In this document: positions 43,788 through 55,159 of the stretch, in pieces
Position numbering within the stretch: position 1 is the first letter of the stretch
Layout: each line of letters opens with the position of its first letter
DNA from: Taudactylus pleione
Taxonomy: Eukaryota > Chordata > Amphibia > Anura > Myobatrachidae
Direction: 5' to 3'
Length of the DNA: 64,000 nt
NCBI GenBank assembly: GCA_031769625.1
Contig: JAUIMM010000001.1
Coordinates: 248,001 to 312,000 of the forward strand
The notes under the pieces: model-generated
The model's input: the letters and a program-made list of their open reading frames with translations, nothing else
What the model was told of the DNA's origin: nothing
Databases searched by the model: none
Program-made: the position numbers and the translations under genes

Positions 43788-44267
43788 CAGGGCTGGCTCT
43801 AGGGGTGTTCGACCAGTGCGGTCGCACAGGGGCGCCACCCATAGAGGGGCGACACCCCTCCCCAGCATCCCGATTTCAGCGGGACAGTACTGTCCCGCTG
43901 TTCCACCCACGGGCCGATGTGGCCCGCGGGTGGTCAAATCGGGAGGCTGGGGACCCCCACCGCCGCAGCTGTGTGGTGGTGCTGGACCCCCAGAGAGTGA
44001 ATGGATGACGCGCGCATGCGCGCAGCAACCATTCACTGATGGGAGAGGGCTGGGGAAAGCCCTGCCAGTGACGGAGTGCTGGGCTTTACCCCCAGCTTGA
44101 TGTTATTTGGAGGCGTGCCATGCGGGCACGCCCCCAAATGAAATCACAAAGGGGGCATTGCCTATGGTAATCAGGCCACGCCCCCAAATTCGGTCACACG
44201 TGGCGAAGTGTTAGGGCACCATCTCCAGGGCCGGCACAGGGTACTCCGAACCCTGGAGCCGGCCCTG
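43788..44267. mobile_element. hAT-type MITE, near-exact 8-bp TSD
   Basis: Ends cagggctggctctagggg / ccctggagccggccctg, flanked by atccgtac and atccatac (7 of 8). Non-coding, GC-rich. Confidence 0.85.
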
Positions 44268-44389
44268 ATCCATACGATGCCGTACAACAGCGTAAACATC
44301 GGTAACATGGATGCACATTGGATAGCCATGCGTCTGCAGCTCTCCTGACACGCAGAGAGCTCTCATGCTGCGAAGGAGATCATAGTGGC

Positions 44390-44637
44390 TAATTTATGCA
44401 CGGCCCATCAAATGGCGTTTAAACGGTCCCGACACGCCTGCGTTTGTCTAGCCGCCCTCAGTTACCTCCACCAAACGCTGACTACCTGTCACTCACTTTG
44501 CGAATGGATCCTCTGTGTGAGCGTAATCGCAAAGCAATCGCTGCGCGTGCTCAGTGCGTCTTACACGCTTGCACAATGGCAAACAATTGCTCGATCTGCG
44601 TAAAAATCACCATTGCGTCCATCTCTGAATCAGGTCC
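44390..44637. mobile_element. 3' fragment of the 52018 element family
   Basis: taatttatgcacgg at 44391 and atctctgaatcaggtcc at the end match the right half of 52018-52539 (taatttatgcacgcccctgc ... agtgaatcaggccc) in order. Confidence 0.6.
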
Positions 44638-44989
44638 TCTGTTATTTTGGAGTGCTGTTGGTGCTGGGATTTATTGCAGAATTGTTACAACTACTTAAAC
44701 CATTGGAGTTTGCCCATAAGCCATTGATTTCATTGCTGCGATGACCACACTATGGAGAAATATCAGATAAGCCTGCTTAGGTTATTCTACCAGTATGCAC
44801 AATATATGAGAGGTGCTTTCATGTCACTATTGGATTATAATTACTGCACCATGAGCGTCTTCCTGCTTTGTAACTCCTGTACATAACATTTCACAAACCC
44901 CCAAACCACAAGTACAAACTAGGTCAACAACACTGCATGCAATACCGGTAACACAGATGTTATCATCTTCATACTACGACAAATAATAT

Positions 44990-45453
44990 TTCCACTGTAC
45001 CCTCGTCCCGGGTCGCCTCTGTTTCCACTGAACCTGGGTAAGCCCAGCAAAACCCGTGGATGTCATTTAAAATGGCCTTTTTTTAAAAGTAATTTTTAAT
45101 GACATCACATTTTATTATATTTTTAATTACATCCTTTATTATTTGTTATTATTATTTATTTTATTTAATTCTTATTATTAGTATTTCTTTTATTTATGAT
45201 TTATTTAATTATTATTATTATTATTTATTTAATGCCATGTCATTTTTAATGACATCCTTTATTCAGGCGTTTCCTCTGGTCTCTGGGTGATGACATCAGC
45301 AGCCAGCGCCCTGGAAGGCCCAATCAGCGGCTTTTGCAATTACCTGGGTTTTACCCACGGAAAACCCTGCTCAGTAGACCAGGGATATTTTCCTTTGGGG
45401 TCCCAGGTAGACACGGCAGTTACCCAGGTTTTTTAAGCAGTGGAAAAGGGGTA
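44990..45453. mobile_element. MITE with tttccactg ends
   Basis: Left atttccactgtaccctcg and right aagcagtggaaaagggg are inverted. The motif tttccactgaacctgggtaa pairs with ttacccaggttttttaagca. An AT-rich centre (ttattatt runs, 45105-45260) separates the arms. It is built like 18939-19393. Confidence 0.6.
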
Positions 45454-45589
45454 TACGACACACTCCTTGCAGACTTTGCAAATGTCACTCCAATAATAAA
45501 AACAATGTATCCCTTTGTTATAAACTTGCAGAAATGCATCCGAATACTTGAATAAGTTTGAGGATAGATAAGCACCCTGTTTGATATGT

Positions 45590-46195
45590 AATTTTGTTAG
45601 GTAAGTTAAGAGTTAAAAGCTGGAGGGGGATGTGGTTAGTATTCGTCACTTAAGGAGTATAAGCCTATGGTAGGATTTAAGGGAGGGCTTAGAGGTCTCA
45701 TATAAATAGCCTGGTGAGGGGAGCCATCTTCCTCTTTCCAGTTTATTTCAACCCCACCCACCCGTGTAAGATGGTTTGTGTAAATTTTTCTGTTGTTGGT
45801 TTTGTGCATTTGTCTGTGTTTGCTTCCAACAGGTAGAGGTGCAGCCTGGCGGGAAGCAGTGCTCATGGGCGGCCTATCATTAGCGCAGGAGTGCCTGTGG
45901 TAGCATTCTTCCTTTGAGAGCGGCCAGTTTGTCACCACCTAAAGGGGGGACATGGTCATTGTTCCAAGGGAGGGGCCAATGCTGTGCCAATTAGGGGAGG
46001 ATGGTACTGCCCCAGGTCAGTCTGCGCAGGGCGGGGATCCGCCCCTTTTTATTTGTATTGATATCCACCGGGCTGTGGCCTTGGAGCACTGCTTTCTTCT
46101 TGCCACCTATTCTAACATTTCAATTTGATCAATAAATTCTGGCTGTGACCTCTTTGAATTCCATATACATGTGTCAGTGTGTTATTTCTAGGTTT
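45590..46195 (+). other. Possible solo LTR or promoter-bearing repeat
   Basis: A TATA-like tcatataaatagcc at 45698-45711 is followed by a transcribed-type stretch and a polyadenylation signal aataaattctgg at 46132. This order (TATA, then AATAAA within 450 bp) fits an LTR. No TSD, primer site or internal gene was found, so the call is tentative. Confidence 0.35.
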
Positions 46196-46322
46196 AAGTT
46201 TAAGTTAACAAAAGGGAATAATAAAACAAATGGGTGACTTATATCACATTGTAGGCAGATTACCCATTATCAGCACAGTAGCACCGTACTTGTTATCCAA
46301 TGTTGCATAGAAACAAGTCTTT

Positions 46323-46690
46323 GGGGGAGATGTATTAACGGCAAAAATGCGGTAAAACCCCCAAAAATGTAGTTTTCGGTGGTTTTACCGCATTCCCCGT
46401 ATGTATTCGCGTCGCTAGGTAATGCCACCTTAAGGTGGCGTTACCCAATAGAAGCCTATGGGCTTCATAATGCGACGCTCGGGGCTGGGAGGGATCCGAT
46501 GGGATCCCTCCCATGAGCCCCCGCGGCCCGCGGCCTTCTGTGCCCGGCAGCATCGCAAAGGACAGCTCTCATCGAGAGAGCTGTCCTTTGCGAAATCCTT
46601 GGTACATAGCGCGGTAATGAACCGCGGTATGTACGTGAAGTCAAGGGGGATGTACCACATCGGCGATGTCGCCGTTAATACATCTCCCCC
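46323..46690. mobile_element. Hairpin-chain element, gggggagatgtattaacggc ends
   Basis: Perfect 20-bp terminal inverted repeats. Internal stems include tgcggtaaaaccccc / ggttttaccgca, taatgccacctt / aaggtggcgtta, ggagggatcc / ggatccctcc and cgcaaaggacagctctc / gagagctgtcctttgcg. Flanks ttt / tat may be a diverged 3-bp TSD. The ends share agatgtat with 14930-15481. Confidence 0.85.
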
Positions 46691-46693
46691 TAT

Positions 46694-47170
46694 GTCTTTT
46701 CCTCTTAAATTTAGATTAACATCTCCATAGGTATTAATGTTGCTACCACCCCTGTAGTAATACTGCCAATTTTGCCTCTGTATTCAGCCTTTTATTTTAT
46801 TTTCCCACCGGTATGTTATACATCATGCAAGATGTAACCTTTTCCGTTGTGCCCAAGATGGCTGCCCCAGATGGTGCTGCCGTAGGCTGGATGAGCAACC
46901 TGTGCATCTATTCATGCAGGGCATATCACACCACACGTTTCAGTGACCCATATATGTTCCATGTAGGGTACCTCACACACTGTAACCGTCGTAGTGCACC
47001 TAAGATGGCTGCCTCATCTGATACGCCCATGTGAGGGGATGAGAAATACTTGGAACCGCTGGCTATGTAAGGTCTCTGCTCTTATATTTAGTATGTTGCA
47101 ACTTCCCTATTCTGTGTTATCTCTCCTAAGCATTACGTACAGGGGCAAACGCAGTACACTCACTTCCATA
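46694..47170. other. Unassigned sequence
   Basis: A short phrase (aagatggctgcc) occurs twice, at 46855 and 47002. No gene or full element seen. Confidence 0.3.
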
Positions 47171-47201
<31 letters not shown>

Positions 47202-47248
47202 CTATATATACACATACTGTATACATACACACACATATATATATATAT
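47171..47248. repeat. CT and TA/CA microsatellites at hAT insertion site
   Basis: (ct)n at 47171-47194, then tatata, cacatactgtatacatacac and (at)n. The same words resume at 51462 on the other side of the hAT copy. Confidence 0.9.
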
Positions 47249-47877
47249 TAGGGGTGTGCACCGGCCACTTTTCGTGTTTTGTGTTTTGGATATGGATCTT
47301 TCTTCGTGTTTTGGATCTGGATTGGTTTTGCCAAAACCACCCTTCCGTGTTTTGGGTTCTGGGTTTTGTGTTTTGGATCTGTATTTTTTTGAAAAAAAGC
47401 ATAAAAACAGCTAAAATCACAGAATTTGTAGGTTTTTCTGCTCCTATGCTATTATTAACCTCAATAACCTTAATTTCCACTCATTTCCAGTCTATTCTGA
47501 ACACCTCACACCTCACAATAGTGTTTTTATGTCCAAAAGGTTGCACCGAGGTAGCTGGATGACTATGCTAAGCGACACGAGTGGGCGGCACAAACACGTG
47601 ACCCATCTAGGCGTGAAACTGCAGTGGCAGACAGGATGGCAGTTTGAAAAACTAGGCCCCAAACTGTACATAATGCAAAGAAAAAAAAGAGGTGCAAGAT
47701 GGAATTGTCCTTGGGCCCTCCCACCCACCCTTATGTTGTATAAACAGGACATGCACACTTTAACAAACCAATCATTTCAGCGCCAGGGTCTGCCACACAA
47801 CTGTGGCTGAAATGATTGGTTCGTTTGGGCCCCCACAAAACAAGCTGGCAATTAATCTGTCCCTGCACAAACTGGGT

Positions 47878-48267
47878 CTACGGAGGCAAGATGTCATCCT
47901 CATCCTCCTCATCCACCGATTCCTCACCCTCTTCAGTGTGTACATCCTCATCCTCACAGAGTATTAATTCGTCCCTGCTGGGACCACAGGTCCCTCTGTA
48001 CATTCTGGAGGCTGGTCTCCCTGGAAGAGTTGATAATTCATTTTATGAACATCATCTTCTCCACATTTTGTGGAAGCAACCTCCTACGCCTTTCGCTGAC
48101 AAGGTTCCCGGCTGCACTAAACACTCTTTCGGAGTACACACTGGAGGGGGGGCAACTCAAGTAAAATAGAGCCAGTTTGTACAGGGACCTCCAAATTGCT
48201 TCTTTTTCCTGCCAGTACAGGTACGGACTGTCTGACATGCCTACTTGGATGCTGTCACCGATGTAAT
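47878..48267 (-). pseudogene. hAT transposase C-terminal remnant
   Basis: Encodes the end of the hAT protein from DYIGDSIQVGM through SVYSERVFSAAGNL and LLPQNVEKMMFIK, matching residues from about 910 in the intact copy. It then hits a premature stop where the intact copy reads on (a base change near 48036), and a short deletion occurs near 47985. Only the dimerisation end remains. Confidence 0.9.
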
Positions 48268-49130
48268 CCTTTAACAGACAGACGCACGCTTGTCGCTGCT
48301 GCTTTGAGGATGCAAGTGCGGCTACAGCCCACACAATTCACAAAGACAGAAAAAAAAAAAGAATATTTTTATTGTTTGTGGAGCGCACTTTGAGGGTTAC
48401 ACCACCCTTTAACAGACAGACGCACGCTTGTCGCTGCTGCTTTAAGGATGCAAGTGCGGCTACATCGCACACAAGTCACAAACACATTAAAAAAATAGTT
48501 TTTTATTTTTTGGAGCACTTTGAGAGTTACACCACCCTTTAACAGACAGACGCACGCTTGTCGCTGCTACTTTAAGGATGCAGGTGCGGCTACAGCCCAC
48601 ACATTTCACAAAGACCGAAAAAAAAAGAACAATATTTTAATTGTTTGTGTAGCACACTTTGAGGGTGTCACCACCCTTTAACAGACAGACGCACGCTTGT
48701 CGCTGCTGCTTTAAGGATGCAGGTGCGGCTACAGCCCACACAATTCACAAAGACAGAAAAAAGAAGAAGAATATTTTTATTGTTTGTGTAGCACACTTTG
48801 AGGGTGTCACCACCCTTTAACAGACAGACGCACGCTTGTCGCTGCTGCTTTGAGGATGCAAGTGCGGCTACATCGCACACAAGTCACAAACACATTAAAA
48901 AAATTTTTTTATTTTTTGGAGCACTTTGAGAGTTACAACACCCTTTAACAGACAGACGCACGCTTGTCGCTGCTGCTTTGAGGATGCAAGTGCGGCTACA
49001 GCCCACACAATTCACAAAGACAGAAAAAAAAAGAACAATATTTTAATTGTTTGTGTAGCACACTTTGAGGGTGTCACCACCCTTTAACAGACAGACGCAC
49101 GCTTGTCGCTGCTGCTTTAAGGATGCAGGT
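48268..49130 (-). repeat. 126-140-bp tandem array replacing the transposase core
   Basis: Seven units start with ctttaacagacagacgcacg at about 48269, 48410, 48536, 48674, 48812, 48941 and 49080. Each has cttgtcgctgctgctttaag, a gtgcggctaca phrase, a poly-A tract and gcacactttgagggt. It is a diverged cousin of the 160-bp 5' array (shared gcacgcttg, gatgca, gtgcggcta, cacaattcacaaa). Confidence 0.93.
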
Positions 49131-49458
49131 GGAATCTAGACGGGATTTGGAACCGAGGACACACTACCTCCATCAATTGTCTAAATCCCACTGCACTAAT
49201 GGCGGATACCGGACGCACGTCTAACACCAACATAGCAGTCAAGGCCTCAGTTATACGTTTTGCTTCAGGATGACTGCTGTCGTACTTCATCCTCATCGCT
49301 AGGGACTGTTGGAGGGTCAATTGTTTAGTAAAAGTAGTGATGTTCCTACTTCCTCTCTGGGATGATGAACAACTCCCAGCAGCAGCAACAGCACTAGGAG
49401 GAAGTGGTTCTTGATCTTTCCCTATTTTATTTTTATCAGAGAAAGTTTGGTCCTCCAT
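49131..49458 (-). pseudogene. hAT transposase N-terminal remnant with internal deletion
   Basis: Begins with the same start as the intact gene (MEDQTFSDKNKI), then jumps after about 23 residues to the Ala/Ser-rich part (SSSQRGSRN) and continues through VRPVSAISAVGFRQLMEVV to IPSRFH. There the sequence passes into the tandem array. The BED finger and all catalytic residues are absent. Confidence 0.92.
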
Positions 49459-49479
49459 TTATGTTATATTGATATATAC

Positions 49480-50965
49480 GTGCGGCTAAAGCTCACACAA
49501 ACACAGAAAATATTTTTTTATTTTTGCTGGAGAGTAGTGCACTTTGTGGGTTACACCACCCTTTAAGAAATGAGCCAGCCGGCTCTTTACTTATGGGAAA
49601 CAGGCGCATGCTTGGCGCTGCTCCTTTGTTGATGCACGTGCGGCTACTGCGCACACAAGTCACAAACACAGAAAATATATATTTTTTTGTTTTGGAGTGT
49701 ACTTTGGGGGTTACAGAACCCTTTAACGGTCAAGCCAGCCGGCCCTTTACTTATGACACAGGCGCACGCTTGGCACTACTTTGTTGATGCACGTGCGGCT
49801 ACTGCGCACACAATTCACAAACACAGAAAATAAATTTTTTTTTGGTTTGGACTGGAGTGTACTTTTGGGGGTTACAGCACCCTTAACGGTCAAGCCAGCC
49901 GGCCCTTTACTTATGACACAGGCACACGCTTGGCACTACTTTGTTGATGCACGTGCGGCTACTGCGCACACAATTCACAAACACAGAAAATAATTTTTTT
50001 TTTGGTTTGGACTGGAGTGTACTTTCGGGGGTTACAGCACCCTTTAACGGTCAAGCCAGCCGACCCTTTACTTATGACACAGGCGCACGCTTGGCACTAC
50101 TTTGTTGATGCACGTGCGGCTACTGCGCACACAATTCACAAACAGAAAATAATTTTTTTTTTGGTTTGGACTGGAGTGTATTTTGGGGGTTACAGCACCC
50201 TTTAACGGTCAAGCCAGCCGGCCCTTTACTTATGACACAGGCGCACGCTTGGCACTACTTTGTTGATGCACGTGCGGCTACTGCGCACACAATTCACAAA
50301 CACAGAAAATAATTTTTTTTTTGGTTTGGACTGGAGTGTACTTTGGGGGTTACAGCACCCTTTAACGGTCAAGCCAGCCGGCCCTTTACTTATGACACAG
50401 GCGCACGCTTGGCACTACTTTGTTGATGCACGTGCGGCTACTGCGCACACAATTCACAAACACAGAAAATAATTTTTTTTTTGGTTTGGACTGGAGTGTA
50501 CTTTCTGGGGTTACAGCACCCTTAACGGTCAAGCCAGCCGGCCCCTTACTTATGACACAGGCGCACGCTTGGCACTACTTTGTTGATGCACGTGCGGCTA
50601 CTGCGCACACAATTCACAAACACAGAAAATATTTTTTTTTTTGGTTTGGACTGGAGTGTACTTTCGGGGGTTACAGCACCCTTAACGGTCAAGCCAGCCG
50701 GCCCTTTACTTATGACACAGGCGCACGCTTGGCACTACTTTGTTGATGCACGTGCGGCTACTGCGCACACAATTCACAAACACAGAAAATAATTTTTTTT
50801 TTGGTTTGGACTGGAGTGTACTTTGGGGGTTACAGCACCCTTTAACGGTCAAGCCAGCCGGCCCTTTACTTATGACACAGGCGCACGCTTGGCACTACTT
50901 TGTTGATGCACGTGCGGCTACTGCGCACACAATTCACAAACACAGAAAATATATTATTTTTTTAG
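49480..50965 (-). repeat. 160-bp hAT 5' array, nine copies
   Basis: gatgcacgtgcggctactgc recurs at 49630, 49787, 49948, 50108, 50266, 50426, 50586, 50746 and 50906. Units are the reverse complement of those at 21471-22605. The outermost copies near the remnant gene are the most diverged. Confidence 0.95.
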
Positions 50966-51461
50966 CACTTGGGGGGAGCACCCCTGATGGACAGAGCACC
51001 CCCTGGACAACACTACAGCACCCCTTTAGGACTGGGACACTGCACAGGACTTTGGAGTGGACACAGCCCCTATGGAGAACTGACTGCACAACACAGTCCA
51101 GCCAGCCCCTATGGACTTTGAAGTAGTGGACACAGCCCCTATTAACAACAGCAGCACAGCACAACACAGCCAGCCCCTATGGACTTTGAAGTAGTGGACA
51201 ACAGCAGCACTACACTACACTACACAGCCCTAACTCCCACCCTCCCTCTTCACTGTCCACAGCCGAGTGAGAAAATGGCGCCGACGCGGGTACCTTATAT
51301 AGGATCCAAAACCCGCGAGACTCGGAAGGCGGGATGATGACGTTTTGCCTCGATTTCAGATCCGAGTCAGGCGGGAAAAGTCGAGCCTGACTCGGATCGG
51401 ACTCGGATCGGGGGGGCTCGGGGGGGTTCGGATTTCAGAAATCCGAACCCGCTCACCCCTA

Positions 51462-51531
51462 ATATATATATATACACATACTGTATACATACACACATAT
51501 ATATATATATATATACACATACTGTATACAT

Positions 51532-51580
<49 letters not shown>

Positions 51581-52017
51581 TGTATGTCACACATACATTA
51601 CACACACACACTTACCATGCTGCAGGTTGGAGATGGAGACGGGACCAAGCACCATGTCAATAAGCCCCACCACCCTCGCCCCAAAATGCCGCAATTTGCA
51701 GGGCAATTGGGAGGGGGCTGAGCCAAATGATGCAATTAGAATAATATTGCATCATATTGGCTCCGCCTCCTCCCATCGACCGCGAATCACGACATTTTGC
51801 TGTGAGGGGGTGGGGCTTAATAACATGGTGGTGCTTGCTCTCTCCTCTGTCAGGGGGGGTTCTGGGTACTCAGAACCCCCCCTGCGTGTGCTACTGCCAT
51901 ATTCCACCCAGGGTAACCTATGTAACGCGCCCAAAATGGCTGCCTCGCCTGGTCATGAGTTGGATATATAACCTGTGGAAGTTATCACCCAAAACGGTTC
52001 AATCAACCTTGCATTAT
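51462..52017. other. Microsatellite then GC-rich inverted repeat
   Basis: 51462-51580 is (ta)n with two acacatactgtatacataca units. 51650-51815 has arms caataagccccaccaccctc / gggggtggggcttaat and an inner gatgcaatt / aatattgcatc. 51848-51880 holds a further hairpin ggggggttctgggtactc / agaacccccc. Probably a hAT-like MITE fragment; the ends are not fixed. Confidence 0.5.
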
Positions 52018-52539
52018 GGGTCTGATTCACTACCGTCCGCAACTGCGTATGCAATTGCGATTACGCACGCAGTGCACTGATATAATATGCCAATTCACTG
52101 CAATCGCTATGCCGCTGCAGCACTGCACAAGGACGCCCACTTTACTCAGCACACAAACGTACTGTTTAGCAAGACTGCGACACCATCGGTACAATCGAGT
52201 CCCATCGCAGCCTCACGCACACTTGCACAAGCTCGGACCTTACTCAGAAATCGCTAACTTCCACGCACGCTATGAGACCTCAGACTGTGTACGGCATTGC
52301 AGTGGATAATTTATGCACGCCCCTGCAACGGTGTGTGAACGCACTGGGACTCCTGCGTTTCACAGACCACCTCCCCCAAACGGCACTTCCTGTCAATCAC
52401 TCTGGATGGATCTGCGTAGTCACTGTGATCGCAGTCCCGATCGTAGCGCCCGGATCGCGCACTGCGATGCATTCGCAGAATGCAACAATCGGCCAATTGC
52501 GTGCGTAATCGCAGTTGCGTACGATAGTGAATCAGGCCC
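52018..52539. mobile_element. Harbinger-type MITE, gggYctgattcacta ends
   Basis: Ends gggtctgattcactaccg / cgatagtgaatcaggccc with inner gcaactgcg / cgcagttgc. Flanks tat / tgt may be a diverged 3-bp TSD. Fragment copy at 44390-44637. Short frames inside are not genes. Confidence 0.75.
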
Positions 52540-52640
52540 TGTGTCCATCGTACCCATTATGTTGACTGTTTTTGGGTTGTTTTATTCTTTCTGTAATACT
52601 AAACCTCTGTGCTTTGTTTCTCATGCTGTAAAGTGACTGA

Positions 52641-52817
52641 GGGGCCTATTTACTAAGCAGTGTTAGGAGACAGAGTGAAAAGGGATAAGGTACCAGCCAA
52701 TCAGCTCCCAACTGTCATCTCACAGGCTGTGTTTGAAAAATGACAGTTAGGAGCTGATTGGCTGGTACCTTATCACTTTTCACTCTGTCTCCTAACACTG
52801 CTTAGTAACTAGACCCC
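52641..52817. mobile_element. Copy of the 14269 palindromic MITE, TGA TSD
   Basis: Ends ggggcctatttactaagcag / tgcttagtaactagacccc, flanked by TGA (52638-52640 and 52818-52820). Over 90% like 14269-14449 by eye. Confidence 0.88.
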
Positions 52818-52820
52818 TGA

Positions 52821-52883
52821 GTCCTGACGGAGAAAAGCGCTATATAAATACAATTGTTATTATTATTATTATTATTATTATTG
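52821..52883 (+). repeat. L2-type LINE/SINE 3' tail with (att)n
   Basis: gaaaagcgctatataaatac followed by (tta)n. AAGCGCTATATAAATA plus a trinucleotide tail is the common 3' end of L2-class elements; only the tail is here. Confidence 0.65.
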
Positions 52884-53751
52884 ATAAAGCCCTTTTTTCC
52901 CCACATATATTCAGAGACTAAAATAGAGCATATGTACTATACACAAAGTTAACCATAGCTCTTGTAAAAAGCAGGGATATAAACATTACAGTAACATCAC
53001 ACGGTCAGGGACAGAACAGGCGCATACAAGACACAAGACATGAGAATTACAAGTAGGCAGAATTAAAGTGAATGGCCGCAATGGCATGGCAGACAGCAGG
53101 GTCCGGCCTCGGGCGTGGAGGACAGGGGTGACAGACATGAACATGACAGCAAAGCAGAATAAGATGAGAGGAAGCAGCTTGTGTAAAGCGCAGACAGAAC
53201 TAATTCACCATGAGACAATACAGGGATCCGTGAGGAGGATGATGCGTGGAAAGACGTGAGACCATGGGTGTAACTAAACCAATGGGGTTCCCACAGCAAA
53301 ATAGGTACGAGCTGAGAGCTGCCAGTTTGTGAGATTTGTCTCATTGCTGGTACTCGCTGGTGTATTATTTACCTGCTCAGCACGAGGCCCCTTTGCTGGA
53401 ATTTCTACTTTCCAGGAAAAAGAAAATGCAGGTGCCCAACGTTCTCTGCCAGCTGGGCCAACTCTGGTTTGTTTTTTACACTCAGTGAAGTCTCACCAGA
53501 CATGTACATAATATAACTGACTCCGTGGTTATTCCAACCACAGCAAGAAGAAAACATCTGTTCTCACAGCCTGGGGTTTCCCTGTCCTCAGCGTCAGGAC
53601 CACAAACTGCACACGGAAATACATTTTTAATGTTCCCTCCAATGAATCCACGACAACATGTCCTAAAGTGCCTCCAGCATGTGCTGCAACGGTTGTGGGA
53701 ATATTTGTGTTGCAATCACCATTTCCTGAGCAGCGTTCTACAGAAAACTAT
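52884..53751. other. Unassigned sequence
   Basis: No gene, tandem repeat or TIR element that I can support. Confidence 0.3.
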
Positions 53752-54345
53752 GGGCCTGATTCAGAGCCGGACGCAATTAGCGCTCGCTCGTCCAGAAAAT
53801 AGGGGTGGCTATTCAAATGAACCGTACGCTCTTTGCGGTCTGTTGCCGCCTCCATGTCTGAACGAGCGAGCAAAACATACGCTCGTTTATTTGATAAAAA
53901 GGCCCCCTGGCCGCTCGCACCATACGTCATGTTCGCTATTTAATAGATTAATTGAGTACATCGAACAGCGTATGAACTGCTCGCTATTCTTGTCTTTGGT
54001 TTTTTTCAACCGCTATTTTGCGAGCAGTTCTGAGTTAAAAATAACCCAGTGACGTGGTCAATGACGCTCCAGTTTTAATTATGCACAAACGCCCGTTTTG
54101 ACCTTTAAGCACGCCTGCATTCTGATCTCCACTCCCCCGTTTTCAAGCACCTTCCCCTGTTACCACCCACATACGCCTCCTTCTGTCACTCAAAATAGCA
54201 GGCATTCGCTATATAGCGAACAAACGATTTTCGACCGCACTGACTGGTTCGCGGATGCGTATTATAAACCGTACGCATGCGCAGATGGCCGAACATCGCT
54301 CGGAACGAGCGTACTGCCGCTTACGAGTGACTCTGAATGAGGGCC
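53752..54345. mobile_element. 594-bp MITE related to the neighbouring Harbinger element
   Basis: Ends gggcctgattcagagcc / gactctgaatgagggcc. The right 80 bp, reversed, runs ggccctcattcagag, cactcgt, gcagtacgctcgtt, close to the left end of 56046-63253. Internal inverted words gaacgagcgag / cgctcgtt. No coding capacity; flanks tat / aat. Confidence 0.75.
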
Positions 54346-55159
54346 AATATGCTCAAACTTGTTGGTGACTTTGTAGTATATACTCTATAACATACCAGAA
54401 GATGCTAAACTTATTCATGAGAAGAACTGCAGAAGGTACACTGCCAAACAGCTGCCATGGATAGACGGGGGAACATCTACAGTGGCAATTAAAAGAGTGT
54501 AGGATATTCTTATCAGTGAGGATGTAACCACTAAAGTGCCTCACTTGTGATTTTTAGTCTCCACTGGCACAGTGTAAATGCCTCTGCCTACCCTCAGCAC
54601 TTTAGTTGTGTCTCCATGATGAAGGATATTTCACCATTACACTATAGCTTACCCTGCACACGTCCTTTGCACAGTTTCCTCAAGGTTTCTAGATCTTTCT
54701 TCTGTTGAGAGCTTACAATAGTTTCCTCCTATTGTACTCCTCTCTCAAAACATATGCTATGGGCCTGGGTTCTCAATCCTCACGTCCTACCGCCAGGTCA
54801 TGTTTTCAGGATTTCTGTCTGTGGTATCTATCTTACCTTTTCATGACTAAAGAAATCCATAACACATGACCTGTGGGTGGTACACAGGGATTGCAGTGGA
54901 GAGCCCTGCTCTAGACGGAAGACTTCTTTTATTATTATTTGCTATTTCAGGGGCTGGTTGCGTTACTGCGAATGCGTGGTTATAAGACCACGTATGTGCG
55001 AGCAGCTGTTACTGGGGAGTGATCCTATAAAAGCCGCCCGTAGGCTGCAATGGCTGACACCATATAATGAAAGCATTGGCTACTGGGGACAATCTCTGGA
55101 ATGTGAAGGTAAATCTCAGTTCCCATAGAAACCTATAGTGGCTGTTTGTGCCATAGAAA
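54346..55159. other. Unassigned, possible hAT MITE remnant at 54769-54910
   Basis: gggttctcaatcctcacgtc and ggtcatgttttcagg face atgacctgtgggtgg and gagagccctg; this looks like a decayed hAT MITE. 54990-55150 has scattered matches to 37600-37700. No gene. Confidence 0.4.

Larger units (their letters stand above)
47249..51461 (-). mobile_element. Non-autonomous hAT derivative, 4213 bp, rearranged inside
   Basis: Same termini and subterminal sequence as 20955-26387 but in the opposite orientation, with an 8-bp TSD atatatat (47241-47248 and 51462-51469). Read 5' to 3' on the minus strand it keeps the TATA region and leader (51461-50970), a nine-copy 160-bp array, the first codons of the transposase joined to a later segment, a different tandem array, the last quarter of the gene and the 3' end. 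It cannot make transposase but could be moved by the intact copy. Confidence 0.93.
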
